A stretch of DNA of 36,409 nt from the NCBI GenBank assembly GCA_013360445.1, contig JABWBP010000085.1:1-36409 (forward strand), in the 5' to 3' direction. Below, one piece after another: positions 20,833 to 29,404 of the stretch. Position 1 is the stretch's first letter; each line of letters starts with the position of its first letter. A program made the position numbers and the translations under genes. The stretch comes from Calditrichaceae bacterium (GTDB taxonomy: Bacteria > Calditrichota > Calditrichia > RBG-13-44-9 > J075). The notes beneath the pieces were generated by a model that was not told the DNA's origin, made no database searches, and saw nothing but the letters and a program-made list of their open reading frames with translations.

Positions 20833-21178
20833 TTTTCTTGCGGGTGGATTTGCGGGCAGCCGGTTTGGCGGCGGGTTTCCGGGAGGCGGGCTTTTTCGCC
20901 GCCAGCTCTTTTTCTAACACTTCGATGCGTTTTTTGAGTTCTTCCAGGTCGCGGCGGGGAACGTATCCGTAGGTCTGGATCATGCTCTTCACTTTTTCGG
21001 AAAGCTCTTTTTCGAACTCCCGGGTTCTCTCCACCAGTTCGTCGATCAACTTTGCCTTGTCGCCCTGTTCGGCGTCGCCCCGGCGCACCATTTCATCCAC
21101 CAGCTGCTCGATCTTTTCTTTGGTAAGGGTGAATGCGCCCACCCCTAAATACAATCCCTTTTTCAACAACTCTTTCAT
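20825..21178 (-). CDS. Phasin-like (PHA granule-associated) coiled-coil protein
   Basis: A small 117-aa protein of the PhaF/PhaI-like family. A short N-terminal segment, MKELLKKGLYLGVGAFTLTK, leads into an amphipathic coiled coil (about 22-95; LIDELVERTREFEKELSEKV, then DLEELKKRIEVLEKEL). A Lys/Ala/Pro tail (AAKKPASRKPAAKPAARKS) resembles the nucleic-acid-binding tail of PhaF. Known relatives coat polyhydroxyalkanoate granules or act as small membrane-associated proteins. No PHA synthase is nearby. AAGGGG lies six bases before the ATG. It is followed by a ubiB-like gene, suggesting the two act together at the membrane. The stop codon is inside a repeat array. Confidence 0.8.
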   Translation of the reverse strand: MKELLKKGLYLGVGAFTLTKEKIEQLVDEMVRRGDAEQGDKAKLIDELVERTREFEKELSEKVKSMIQTYGYVPRRDLEELKKRIEVLEKELAAKKPASRKPAAKPAARKSTRKKSA

Positions 21179-21238
21179 CTTTTTCCCCTTATGTTTTGAT
21201 GGCTTCGGTTCGATCTATTTACCGGGAATTCCGGATAA

Positions 21239-21298
21239 GAACGCGGTTGATAGCAGCGCGAGGAGCAGCAATCTGGCGCCCTGCTATCAACGCCGTTC
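21239..21298. repeat. 18-bp inverted repeat upstream of nrdJ
   Basis: The arms GAACGCGGTTGATAGCAG (21239-21256) and CTGCTATCAACGCCGTTC (21281-21298) match at 16 of 18. The two mismatches are a GC/CG swap. The 24-nt loop contains GAGGAGCAGC. It could be a dispersed palindromic repeat or a regulatory structure for either neighbouring gene. No T-tract follows. Confidence 0.65.
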
Positions 21299-21462
21299 AC
21301 CCGTTACTCAGACGTTATAACTTAATGCGATTTCCGCAGGAAACGAATCTCTTTTTTCCAAAAAAATGGCGCGAGTTTGCAACGCCGCGGGGCTTTGCCC
21401 GCGGCAAAACCCCGGCGGAAAGGGCTCCTTTGGGGAGCCGTTTCGTGATATAATTATTATGA

Positions 21463-21491
21463 TTGACATTTTCTGCCTCAAGTGGTAAGTT
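21463..21491 (+). promoter_or_regulatory. Candidate sigma70-type promoter for nrdJ
   Basis: TTGACA (21463-21468), a 17-bp spacer and TAAGTT (21486-21491) lie about 100 bp upstream of the nrdJ start. The -35 element and spacing are consensus; the -10 element is weaker. I could not find a clear pair of NrdR boxes around it. Confidence 0.45.
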
Positions 21492-21593
21492 TGTGCCGAC
21501 TTTTAGATAACAACATCATCGCAACGCCATCATCATGGATGCTACCATTAATCAATTCAGCATATCTTAAACCATATCAAGGAGGTCGGGCGT

Positions 21594-24401
21594 ATGCCGC
21601 ACAAAAAGTCACCAGCTGCCCCTTTCAGGGAAGAAGCCATGTTACCCATCGATATGCTCACCGTACCACAAGAATCAGCGGAGGTTCCCACGGAAGATGG
21701 GAGTAAGGGAATGGTTTTTTCACACTATTTTTCCAAACCCGGGGTGCATCCTTTCGAGGAGATCGAATGGGATCGCCGCGAAGCGGTCATTTCCGACGCC
21801 AGCGGCAAAACCATTTTCAAGCAAACCGGGGTGGAAGTGCCCAAATTCTGGTCGCAATTGGCCACCAACGTGGTGGTTTCCAAATATTTTCACGGAAAAG
21901 TCAATACCGAGGATCGTGAAAGCAGCGTCAAGCAGTTGGTCAACCGGGTTTCCCGCACCATTGCGGATTGGGGGACCAAAGACGGCTATTTTGCTTCCCA
22001 CGAAGATGGGGAGACGTTTTACCGGGAATTGACTTACCTGTTAGTGAACCAGTACGTCGCGTTCAACAGCCCGGTATGGTTCAACGTGGGAATCGAAGAA
22101 AAGCCCCAGTGCTCGGCCTGTTTCATCAATTCCGTGGATGACACCATGGAGAGCATCCTGGAGTTGGCCAAGATCGAAGGAATGCTCTTCAAATACGGTT
22201 CCGGCACCGGCACCAATTTTTCCAGCCTGCGCTCTTCCAAAGAATCGCTTTCGGGAGGGGGGATCGCCTCCGGGCCGGTGTCGTTTATGAAGGGGTTCGA
22301 CGCCTTCGCGGGAGTGATCAAAAGCGGGGGAAGAACCCGCCGCGCCGCTAAAATGGTGATCCTGAACGCCGACCACCCCGACATCGAAGAATTCATCAAT
22401 TGCAAAGCGAAAGAGGAGAAAAAAGCCTGGTCGCTGCTCGACGCCGGTTACGACGGCGCCATCGACGGAGAGGCTTACGGCTCTATCTTCTTCCAGAACG
22501 CCAACCACAGCGTGCGGGTCAGCGACGCCTTTATGGAAGCGGTGGAGCAGGATAAAAAGTGGACCACCCGCGCCGTGACCAGCGGGGAAGCGATGGATAC
22601 CTACCGGGCCCGGGATTTGATGCGCATGATCGCCGACTCCACCCACGTCTGCGGCGACCCGGGCATGCAGTTCGATACCACCATCAACGATTGGCACACC
22701 TGCCCAAATTCCGCGCGGATCAACGGGTCTAATCCCTGCTCCGAATATATGTTCATCGACAACACCGCCTGCAACCTCGCCTCCTTCAACTTGTTGAAGT
22801 TTGTGGACAAGAAGGGGGTTTTCCAGGTGGAGGACTACCGCGCTGCCACCCGGGTGATGATCACCGCCATGGAAATCCTGGTGGACAACTCCAGCTATCC
22901 CCGCAAAGAGATCGCGGAGAATTCCCATCTCTTCCGCACCCTGGGGCTGGGTTACGCCAACTTAGGCGCCCTGCTGATGTACATGGGCCGCCCCTACGAC
23001 AGCGACGAAGGCCGCGCTTACGCCGCCGCGCTTACTTCCCTGCTCTGCGGCCAGGCCTACCTCACCTCCGCGGAATTGGCGGGCGTTACCGGCCCCTTCG
23101 AGGAATTCGAGCAGAACCGCGCTCCCATGCTGCGGGTGATCGACAAGCATCGCGCCGCTTCCCGGAAAATCAACCCCGCCTACGTGCCGGAAAAACTGCT
23201 GGCCGCGGCGACCGCGGTGTGGGATGAAGCGCACCAGTTAGGCGAGCAAAACGGCTACCGCAACGCCCAGGTGACCGTGCTGGCGCCTACCGGCACTATC
23301 GCGTTTATGATGGATTGCGACACCACCGGGGTGGAGCCGGACATTGCCCTGGTGAAATACAAGAAGTTGGTCGGCGGCGGGATGCTGAAGATCGTGAACA
23401 ATACCGTAACCCCGGCGCTGCGCAAGTTAGGTTATTCCGAACAGGCCATCAACAAAATTGTTACCTATATCGATGAAAACGACACCATCGAAGGCGCGCC
23501 GGAATTGAAGGAGGAGCACCTGCCGGTGTTCGATTGCGCCTTCAAGCCGGTGAACGGGCTGCGCTCCATCCACTATATGGGGCACGTGAAGATGCTCGCC
23601 GCCACCCAGCCCTTCATTTCCGGGGCGATTTCCAAAACCGTCAACGTGCCGGAAAACGTTACCGTGGACGAGATCATGGATACTTACATCCGTTCCTGGA
23701 AAATGGGCATCAAGGCGATTGCCATTTACCGCGACAATTCCAAGCGCACCCAGCCCCTGTCCACCGCGGTTAGCGAAGCGGTGAAAGATTATGGCCGGCC
23801 CTACCGCCGCCGCCTGCCGGATGAACGCCAGGCAATTACGCACAAATTCTCCATCGGCGGGCACGAGGGTTATATCACCGTGGGGATGTACGAGGACGGC
23901 TCTCCCGGGGAAATCTTCATCGTGATGGCCAAAGAGGGCAGCATCGTCTCCGGGTTGATGGATTCGTTCGCTACCGCCATTTCCCTGGCGCTGCAATACG
24001 GGGTGCCCCTCAAGGTGCTCATCAACAAGTTCACCCACACCCGTTTCGAACCCTCGGGATTCACCAACAATCCCCAGATTCCCATGGCCAAGTCGATTTT
24101 GGATTACATTTTCCGCTGGCTGGCGCTGAAATTCCTTCCCAAAGATGAGAAAGCGTTGTACGTGAGCGTCGGGGCAGGGGAGAGCAATTCCAAAACCATC
24201 GAATTGCCCTTTGGGGAGGGGGAGCCGGAAAATCATTCCCCGGGGAAGAACAACGGGGCGAAGACGTTGGAAGAACGGGAAAAATTAGTGTATCAAATGC
24301 AGGCGGACGCGCCCTACTGCCCGGACTGCGGCGCGATCATGTACCGCAACGGAAGCTGCTACAAATGCAACGAGTGCGGCTCCACCAGCGGTTGTTCCTG
24401 A
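21594..24401 (+). CDS. nrdJ: Adenosylcobalamin-dependent (class II) ribonucleotide reductase
   Basis: Reduces ribonucleotides to deoxyribonucleotides using a B12-derived radical, so it works with or without oxygen and needs no second subunit. At 935 aa it is a long NrdJ form. Key segments are NSPVWFNVG and CSACFINSVDDTMESIL in the N-terminal half of the barrel. The catalytic NPCSE motif follows (Asn380, Cys382, Glu384). The Cys-rich C-terminal tail, CPDCGAIMYRNGSCYKCNEC followed by CGSTSGCS-type spacing, combines a zinc-ribbon-like element with the redox-active cysteines that re-reduce the active site. The ATG has AAGGAGG eight bases upstream. A likely promoter and several hairpins lie upstream, and a 39-bp palindrome follows the stop. 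No B12 riboswitch is visible. Confidence 0.97.
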   Translation: MPHKKSPAAPFREEAMLPIDMLTVPQESAEVPTEDGSKGMVFSHYFSKPGVHPFEEIEWDRREAVISDASGKTIFKQTGVEVPKFWSQLATNVVVSKYFHGKVNTEDRESSVKQLVNRVSRTIADWGTKDGYFASHEDGETFYRELTYLLVNQYVAFNSPVWFNVGIEEKPQCSACFINSVDDTMESILELAKIEGMLFKYGSGTGTNFSSLRSSKESLSGGGIASGPVSFMKGFDAFAGVIKSGGRTRRAAKMVILNADHPDIEEFINCKAKEEKKAWSLLDAGYDGAIDGEAYGSIFFQNANHSVRVSDAFMEAVEQDKKWTTRAVTSGEAMDTYRARDLMRMIADSTHVCGDPGMQFDTTINDWHTCPNSARINGSNPCSEYMFIDNTACNLASFNLLKFVDKKGVFQVEDYRAATRVMITAMEILVDNSSYPRKEIAENSHLFRTLGLGYANLGALLMYMGRPYDSDEGRAYAAALTSLLCGQAYLTSAELAGVTGPFEEFEQNRAPMLRVIDKHRAASRKINPAYVPEKLLAAATAVWDEAHQLGEQNGYRNAQVTVLAPTGTIAFMMDCDTTGVEPDIALVKYKKLVGGGMLKIVNNTVTPALRKLGYSEQAINKIVTYIDENDTIEGAPELKEEHLPVFDCAFKPVNGLRSIHYMGHVKMLAATQPFISGAISKTVNVPENVTVDEIMDTYIRSWKMGIKAIAIYRDNSKRTQPLSTAVSEAVKDYGRPYRRRLPDERQAITHKFSIGGHEGYITVGMYEDGSPGEIFIVMAKEGSIVSGLMDSFATAISLALQYGVPLKVLINKFTHTRFEPSGFTNNPQIPMAKSILDYIFRWLALKFLPKDEKALYVSVGAGESNSKTIELPFGEGEPENHSPGKNNGAKTLEEREKLVYQMQADAPYCPDCGAIMYRNGSCYKCNECGSTSGCS

Positions 24402-24431
24402 AATTTAGCCCGACTTCCTTTTTAAACTATT

Positions 24432-24470
24432 CACAACTTCCCGGAGGTTCAGAACCTCCGGGAAGTTGTG
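24432..24470. repeat. Perfect 19-bp inverted repeat between nrdJ and DUF547 gene
   Basis: CACAACTTCCCGGAGGTTC and its exact reverse complement are separated by a single A. It lies in the short gap between convergent genes (24402-24494), where it could end transcription from both sides. Neither strand has a strong T-tract after it. The tight palindrome is also typical of a dispersed intergenic repeat. Confidence 0.8.
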
Positions 24471-24494
24471 GGTGCGTAGAAATCTCCCCTGCCA

Positions 24495-25310
24495 TTACAA
24501 TTCGACTTTATTCAAACTCCAATCATAGTCTTTAAAGGTCAGTTTCCGGGTCTCATCTAAGATCGTTTCGCGGTCTTTTTCCCGGTAACGGGCGATGAAT
24601 TCCCGCAGCGAACCGGAGTATTCTTCGAAATCTTTCCGGTACCAGTCAAAAATTTTGCTGACCCGGATTTCCCGCCCGGTTACTTCCACCCAGCGGGGAT
24701 CGTTCAACGCCGCATAACAGGCGGCTTCGAGCTGCTGCTCCAGGGTTTCCGCCGCAAAAGCGCGGTTTGAAAGGGGCGGGCAGCCGATAGCTGCGCAGTT
24801 CAACGCGAAATGGATGCGGGCGTCTTTGAACCGCGGGCGGATAATTTTATGCTCGATATCGTCCAGGGTAAGCTCTTTGCCCGCAACCCTGGCCACCTTG
24901 CGGCTCCAGGGAGATTTCATGAAGCCGCCGATGTCTTTGATGCTCTTTACGGGATAGTTTTGCAGTACCAGGTTCAAAGTGGCGGCATTATACAGATTGA
25001 TCCAGTAAGCTAAGGCGGCTTCGCGGGGCCATTCGGAAGGGTCCCGGGTTTGCAGGGTATCCACATAATCCGCGAGGCGCTGCAAATCGTCCTCATTCCG
25101 CCACATCCGGTCGTAATCAAACCGGGCGCCGGAAACATAGAGTTGTAAGAGAATATCATAGGGCCGGTGAAGGCTCTCCGGCGCATCGCTTATGGTTTGC
25201 GCAAATAAGGGGAAACAAGCGATGATCAATGCTCCCCAGGGGAACCATCCGCGCGGTAATTTCCGGAAGGAAAGGAAAGCGTGCTGCCTGGCGGTGGAAT
25301 TGAATCCCAT
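24495..25310 (-). CDS. DUF547 domain-containing secreted protein
   Basis: A 271-aa exported protein of unknown function. I start it at the ATG at 25310, where GGAGAAGACCTG gives a good ribosome site. The open frame runs 25 codons further up without support. The N-terminal hydrophobic stretch (WGALIIACFPLFAQT, about 25-39) reads as a signal peptide. The DUF547 hallmark AYWINLYNA (101-109) is followed by the conserved RFKDARIHFALNCAAIGCPP segment, whose conserved His and Cys are present. The fold is thought to be protease-like, but the activity is not established. It is convergent with nrdJ. Confidence 0.85.
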   Translation of the reverse strand: MGFNSTARQHAFLSFRKLPRGWFPWGALIIACFPLFAQTISDAPESLHRPYDILLQLYVSGARFDYDRMWRNEDDLQRLADYVDTLQTRDPSEWPREAALAYWINLYNAATLNLVLQNYPVKSIKDIGGFMKSPWSRKVARVAGKELTLDDIEHKIIRPRFKDARIHFALNCAAIGCPPLSNRAFAAETLEQQLEAACYAALNDPRWVEVTGREIRVSKIFDWYRKDFEEYSGSLREFIARYREKDRETILDETRKLTFKDYDWSLNKVEL

Positions 25311-25479
25311 CAGGTCTTCTCCTTCATCATTGAGTTTCTGAACATTCTCTACTCTAAAATACGAAAAAATATCCCTTTTCCACAATAGCGGGGAAATTTG
25401 CTATTGCCGCGCCTGGATGATGTGAAACAGGGGAGGGTAACTGGGGATGTCTGAAGGTGTAGAAAAAGTGCCCGGCGGG

Positions 25480-25737
25480 TTATTTCAAATGCGCTTCCAA
25501 TTCCGCCATCATTTGGGGGACATTGGATTGAATGAATTTTCGGGAGAATTCGCTCATTCCGATATCGGAAGCGAGCAAATTCAGGCTTTGCTGGAGGTAT
25601 TGGAAAGCTGAGCGATAATCCCCGTTCTCCTTTAACGCCTGGGCGAGGATGAACGCCACCCGGGAAGAGGTGGGGTGGGTCAGCAAATACTTTTTATATA
25701 CTTCGATCGCTTCTTGCGATTTGGTTTTCTGAAACAT
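25480..25737 (-). CDS. Short TPR-like protein
   Basis: An 85-aa protein (or 90 aa from the ATG at 25752) with helix-turn-helix pairs matching a tetratricopeptide pattern: EAIEVYKKYLLTHPTSSRVA, then LAQALKENGDYRSAFQYLQQ. The open frame continues upstream to 25848, but that extension looks like non-coding sequence. The ribosome site is weak for every choice of start. Function is unknown; proteins this short are usually scaffolds or fragments of larger TPR proteins. It stands alone between the DUF547 and propeller genes. Confidence 0.6.
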   Translation of the reverse strand: MFQKTKSQEAIEVYKKYLLTHPTSSRVAFILAQALKENGDYRSAFQYLQQSLNLLASDIGMSEFSRKFIQSNVPQMMAELEAHLK

Positions 25738-25895
25738 AACCTTCTCTCGCATGACCGTTTTGCATAACCCGGAGCCGATTATAACACTTCGGATGACAAC
25801 GAAAGATAAAACTTCATAAACACACAAATCTTTAACCGACCACCCCAAATAAGGCGATCGGGTTGATGCAATTGTTATACCGCGCCCCCTGGCAC

Positions 25896-27476
25896 TTATT
25901 TTATTAAAAGGAGTTTTTTAGAATCCGTAAATCCATTAGTCCTCAACTGATACACATAAACACCACTGGCAAAATCAGTGGCTTCCCAGGTTGCCTTATA
26001 TTGCCCGGCTGCCAACTTTTCATCCACCAACGTTGCCACCTCCTGACCAAGAATGTTATATACTTTCAACATCACCTGCGCGGCGGCAGGAATTGAAAAC
26101 GGTATAGTAGTGGTGGCGTTGAAAGGATTGGGATAGTTCTGATCCAGTCGAAATCCTTCGGCTATATTATTGGAAATTGGAGCGATGCCGGTAACCTGGG
26201 AATATTTGACCGTGGCGTAATCGAACCACTGGCCGGAAGAGAGGCTCTCCCCGGCAAGATAAACGTTCCCACTCGCATCCACATGAAGAGCGTAGGCTTC
26301 ATTAGCATTGATTGGTCCGCCCAGGCCCAAATAAGCTACCAGCCAAAGACGATTGCCCATAGGATCATACTTAACGGCAGCGAAGGTAGTGCCGGTAGGA
26401 ACACTATCTTTACCGGTGCTCATATAAATGTTTCCGAAGCTGTCTAAGGCCAGTCGTGGAGAGCTGGTGGCAAGGCTCAACTCGGCCGGATTGGCTCTGG
26501 CCCAGATCAGGTTGCCACCACGGCCGTATTTCAGCAGGGTATCATTATTCCCGGCCCGGGCAGCCACATAGATATACCCTTCAGCATCTACCAATATATC
26601 ATCTCCCCCATAGCCTTGTGAGCCGGAATTCGGATAACGGTGTAACCAGCGCAATTCCCCTTCCGGGCTGTAACTAATAGTTACGCAATCAAACCTGTTC
26701 TGGCTGCTGCGGCTCAGGCCGGTGACATACACATTGGCGGAATCATCCACTGCCACCGCATACGCCATATCCGTGGGCACATCCGCTGCCGGGCCGTTGT
26801 ATCGTCTCACCCACAGGGTATCCCCATCACTGGAATACTTAATAGTGGCGTAATCCCAGTGGGTACCGGTCCCCCAACTCCGACCGGTGACAATGATATT
26901 GCCCTGGGAATCCATAGCCATGTCATACCCATCATCACGATCATTTGCCGGCCCGTTATATGTTCGACGCCATATCAAATTCCCGTTCGCATCAAATTTA
27001 TTGGTGACATAATTCCCGAAACCAGCGCCAGCCGTATAAACATATCCCGAATCATCCAACAGAACCCGAAAACATTCACCATTATTTTGTGCAAACCATT
27101 GAAATATTCCATTGGCATCATATTTGAGCGTTACCGATCCCCCGGTCACATATACATTCCCCGAATCATCCAGGGCAATATCCCGCGCAATATCAAAGCC
27201 GTTCTCTGGACTGTTAAATCGCCTTACCCACAGCGTATCTCCATCAGATGTATATTTGATAGTGGCATAATCACGATCTGTTCCCACCCCCGGGCTGGCA
27301 CCGGTCACATACACATTACCGGAATCATCTACCGTTATTGCCAGGGCGGTATCCCAATTATTAGCCGGGCCATTATACCTTGCATCCCACTGGAGAATCG
27401 GTTGTGCGCTTATGGTACTGATTGTTGACAGATAAATGAATAACGCCACCAAATCCAGGTGTTTGAGAGATGCCAT
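25896..27476 (-). CDS. Secreted SBBP-type beta-propeller with type IX-like sorting domain
   Basis: A 526-aa exported protein. The signal peptide (VALFIYLSTISTISAQ, about 10-25) is followed by seven or so repeats of the pattern GDTLWVRRFNSP ... DIALDDSGNVYVTGGS, the SBBP/beta-propeller repeat. The last ~80 residues form a FlgD-like Ig domain starting FRLDQNYPNPFNATTTIPFS and ending SKKLLLIK. This is the C-terminal sorting signal used by type IX-like secretion in FCB-group bacteria. GGAGGGG lies four bases before the ATG, and the gene starts 15 bp after the oxidase stop, so they form an operon. It is probably a surface or released partner with no catalytic residues I can identify. Confidence 0.88.
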   Translation of the reverse strand: MASLKHLDLVALFIYLSTISTISAQPILQWDARYNGPANNWDTALAITVDDSGNVYVTGASPGVGTDRDYATIKYTSDGDTLWVRRFNSPENGFDIARDIALDDSGNVYVTGGSVTLKYDANGIFQWFAQNNGECFRVLLDDSGYVYTAGAGFGNYVTNKFDANGNLIWRRTYNGPANDRDDGYDMAMDSQGNIIVTGRSWGTGTHWDYATIKYSSDGDTLWVRRYNGPAADVPTDMAYAVAVDDSANVYVTGLSRSSQNRFDCVTISYSPEGELRWLHRYPNSGSQGYGGDDILVDAEGYIYVAARAGNNDTLLKYGRGGNLIWARANPAELSLATSSPRLALDSFGNIYMSTGKDSVPTGTTFAAVKYDPMGNRLWLVAYLGLGGPINANEAYALHVDASGNVYLAGESLSSGQWFDYATVKYSQVTGIAPISNNIAEGFRLDQNYPNPFNATTTIPFSIPAAAQVMLKVYNILGQEVATLVDEKLAAGQYKATWEATDFASGVYVYQLRTNGFTDSKKLLLIK

Positions 27477-27491
27477 GATTCCCCTCCGGTT

Positions 27492-29144
27492 TTATGAACC
27501 CAGTTTAACAATTTTTGCCACTGAGGGAATCATGGTTTGCCCCGAAAGGCTGTACTGCTTATCCCGCAACGCAAAGAGCATGTAGTATCCAGGAGGGGCA
27601 ATATTGGCGTTGGCAGGAGCGTTCACCGTGTAAGGGTTGGTTCCGTTGGGTTGGCCGGGTGTAAAGGTCAATCCCACCGAGCGCTGATCCATATCCGTAG
27701 CATGCGTAACAGATCCCAGCCGGATTAAGCGAATGCCGGTAATGGGCAAAGACACGTCGATTCCAAACAGGCTGCCATAGGTAATATTATCCGGAGCGCT
27801 AAGAATTTCTGGCCGGGTTCCTTCGAACAGGTATCCCGGGCTATGGATTTCGATGTTGTTTTGCCAGTTCTCTGCAACTTGTCCCGGGTGGGTGGTGCCG
27901 CTTGCCCACACCCGGCCGTCGGGAAGCAATATCGCCACGGAATGATAGGTGCGGTAAATATTCATCGCCGGCAGGAGGGTCCAATCTCCGGTAGCAGGAT
28001 CAAATTTCTCCGCCGTATAAACCGGTTCATCATGCTCATCTTTGTTGTTGCCGCCTACTACCAGGATGGTGTCATCGGGAAGAATAACCGCATTGGAGTT
28101 GCGGCGGGCAAAGAACATGGGATTGGCCGGCTCCCAGGTGAAGCCGCTGCTGATGTCGATGATTTCCGCGCTGTTGCTTCCCGGCTGCCCGCCGTTCGGT
28201 TCATTACCTCCTCCCAGGATCAGCACCTTAGCGCTGGTGGAGCTGGGCAGCAAGGGCAGGAGCACCGAATTGCCGGCATAGCGGTAGGTAGAGCGATTTT
28301 GGCCGACTGCGGTCCAGAATCCGCCGTTGGGCGGCCCGTCAAAAAAGGGATTGAAGATTTGCGCCTGGGTCATGGGCATGGAATAAAAAATCTTGCCAGC
28401 ATTTGAACCAAAGGGAATCAGATGGGCGCCAGTATAGAGATCATCAAACGGCTGTTGGGCATCGGGCTGCGGAACGGTCTGGTTGCGCATGAATCTCCAG
28501 CCAACATTCGGATGATAAATCTCCGGGTCTTTATTGACCACCGGGTTGCCGCCGACCAGATCCTTGCGGCGGCCGGACATGGCAATGACCTGGTTCGATA
28601 GCTGACCATCGGGTTTTGTTCCCAAGGTTGTCAAAGTGGGATAAAAACGCCCATCTGCCATGGCGTGAGGATTACCCGTGGGGCCAGGAATGCTCCACTG
28701 CTCATTGACCGGGTTAAATATATAAGTGTACCAGAGCCCGCGGGCAATAGGCGGCTTGGGGGGAGGGGGAAAGGGACGAATTCCCCCGGCGAAAAGAATC
28801 TTCTCGTCTGCCAGCCGGGAATGGCCGCAGCAGAGCAGGGCAGGGGCCTCCGTAGAGGGGTCGTTATCCCAATTGGGAATCAGTTGAGAGGAAATGGGTG
28901 AGACGCCCTGGGGCGGGCTGGGATCCCATATACGCGAGGTAACATACCCGCTGCTATCCCTGGAGCCGGCGATAAAATAGAGAACTTTCCATTTCCTCAC
29001 CGGCGCGGGGTTGTAAATGATTAAAGCGTGCATGGCGGTTTTCTCGGTATCTAACACGCTCCTGCGGACTTTTTCGGGATCGGGGTCGATACATTGGAAA
29101 TCTTCCAGAACGATTTCCCATTTGCCTGGATGGGGTGCTGCCAT
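27492..29144 (-). CDS. Galactose oxidase-like copper-radical oxidase (kelch + DUF1929)
   Basis: A 550-aa kelch-propeller enzyme with a C-terminal E-set (DUF1929) domain, like galactose/glyoxal oxidases and bacterial GlxA. These oxidise an alcohol or aldehyde with O2 to give H2O2. The residues expected for the Cu and the Cys-Tyr radical cofactor are present: Cys105 in LLCCGHSRL, Tyr168 in DGRFYPT, Tyr400-His401 in YRTYHSVAILLPDG and His481 in VTHATDMDQRSVGL. Assignment of each residue is by motif, not alignment. GAGG lies eight bases before the ATG. No signal peptide or membrane anchor is present, which is unusual because these enzymes normally act outside the cytoplasm. It is co-transcribed with the secreted propeller gene. 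Confidence 0.85.
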   Translation of the reverse strand: MAAPHPGKWEIVLEDFQCIDPDPEKVRRSVLDTEKTAMHALIIYNPAPVRKWKVLYFIAGSRDSSGYVTSRIWDPSPPQGVSPISSQLIPNWDNDPSTEAPALLCCGHSRLADEKILFAGGIRPFPPPPKPPIARGLWYTYIFNPVNEQWSIPGPTGNPHAMADGRFYPTLTTLGTKPDGQLSNQVIAMSGRRKDLVGGNPVVNKDPEIYHPNVGWRFMRNQTVPQPDAQQPFDDLYTGAHLIPFGSNAGKIFYSMPMTQAQIFNPFFDGPPNGGFWTAVGQNRSTYRYAGNSVLLPLLPSSTSAKVLILGGGNEPNGGQPGSNSAEIIDISSGFTWEPANPMFFARRNSNAVILPDDTILVVGGNNKDEHDEPVYTAEKFDPATGDWTLLPAMNIYRTYHSVAILLPDGRVWASGTTHPGQVAENWQNNIEIHSPGYLFEGTRPEILSAPDNITYGSLFGIDVSLPITGIRLIRLGSVTHATDMDQRSVGLTFTPGQPNGTNPYTVNAPANANIAPPGYYMLFALRDKQYSLSGQTMIPSVAKIVKLGS

Positions 29145-29404
29145 GGTTCATCCTCAAATTGGGTTATATATGGTTATTTAACCTGGAGCTGGAAGATTTT
29201 GATCCGGTGATGGTAAAGTTTTTTGAAATCGCTTTTTGTAATTCTTCCGAATTCATACTAAGCGGTATAACAATATCAATTGTATGACCAAAGATACAGC
29301 GGAATGGTTTACAAAGCGACGAATTTTTTGTCGAAATCCGATGTTACCCAAAGCTCATTATCCCTGCAAAACTATGAAAAGTTTGATCTGTTCAACCAAT
29401 TCCC

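Larger units (their letters stand above)
21179..21593. other. 415-bp divergent gap upstream of nrdJ
   Basis: No gene is seen. The gap separates the phasin-like gene (minus) from nrdJ (plus). It holds a long hairpin at 21239-21298, a GC-rich hairpin CCGCGGG-GCTTTG-CCCGCGG (21385-21404), a small GGCTCC/GGAGCC stem near 21423-21440, and a promoter candidate at 21463-21491. No B12-box sequence of a cobalamin riboswitch could be found. Confidence 0.6.

Noticed and set aside
21179-21593. Cobalamin riboswitch upstream of nrdJ
   Set aside because: Expected for a B12-dependent enzyme, but I found no B12-box-like AGCCNGGAGACCTGCC and no pseudoknot partner.
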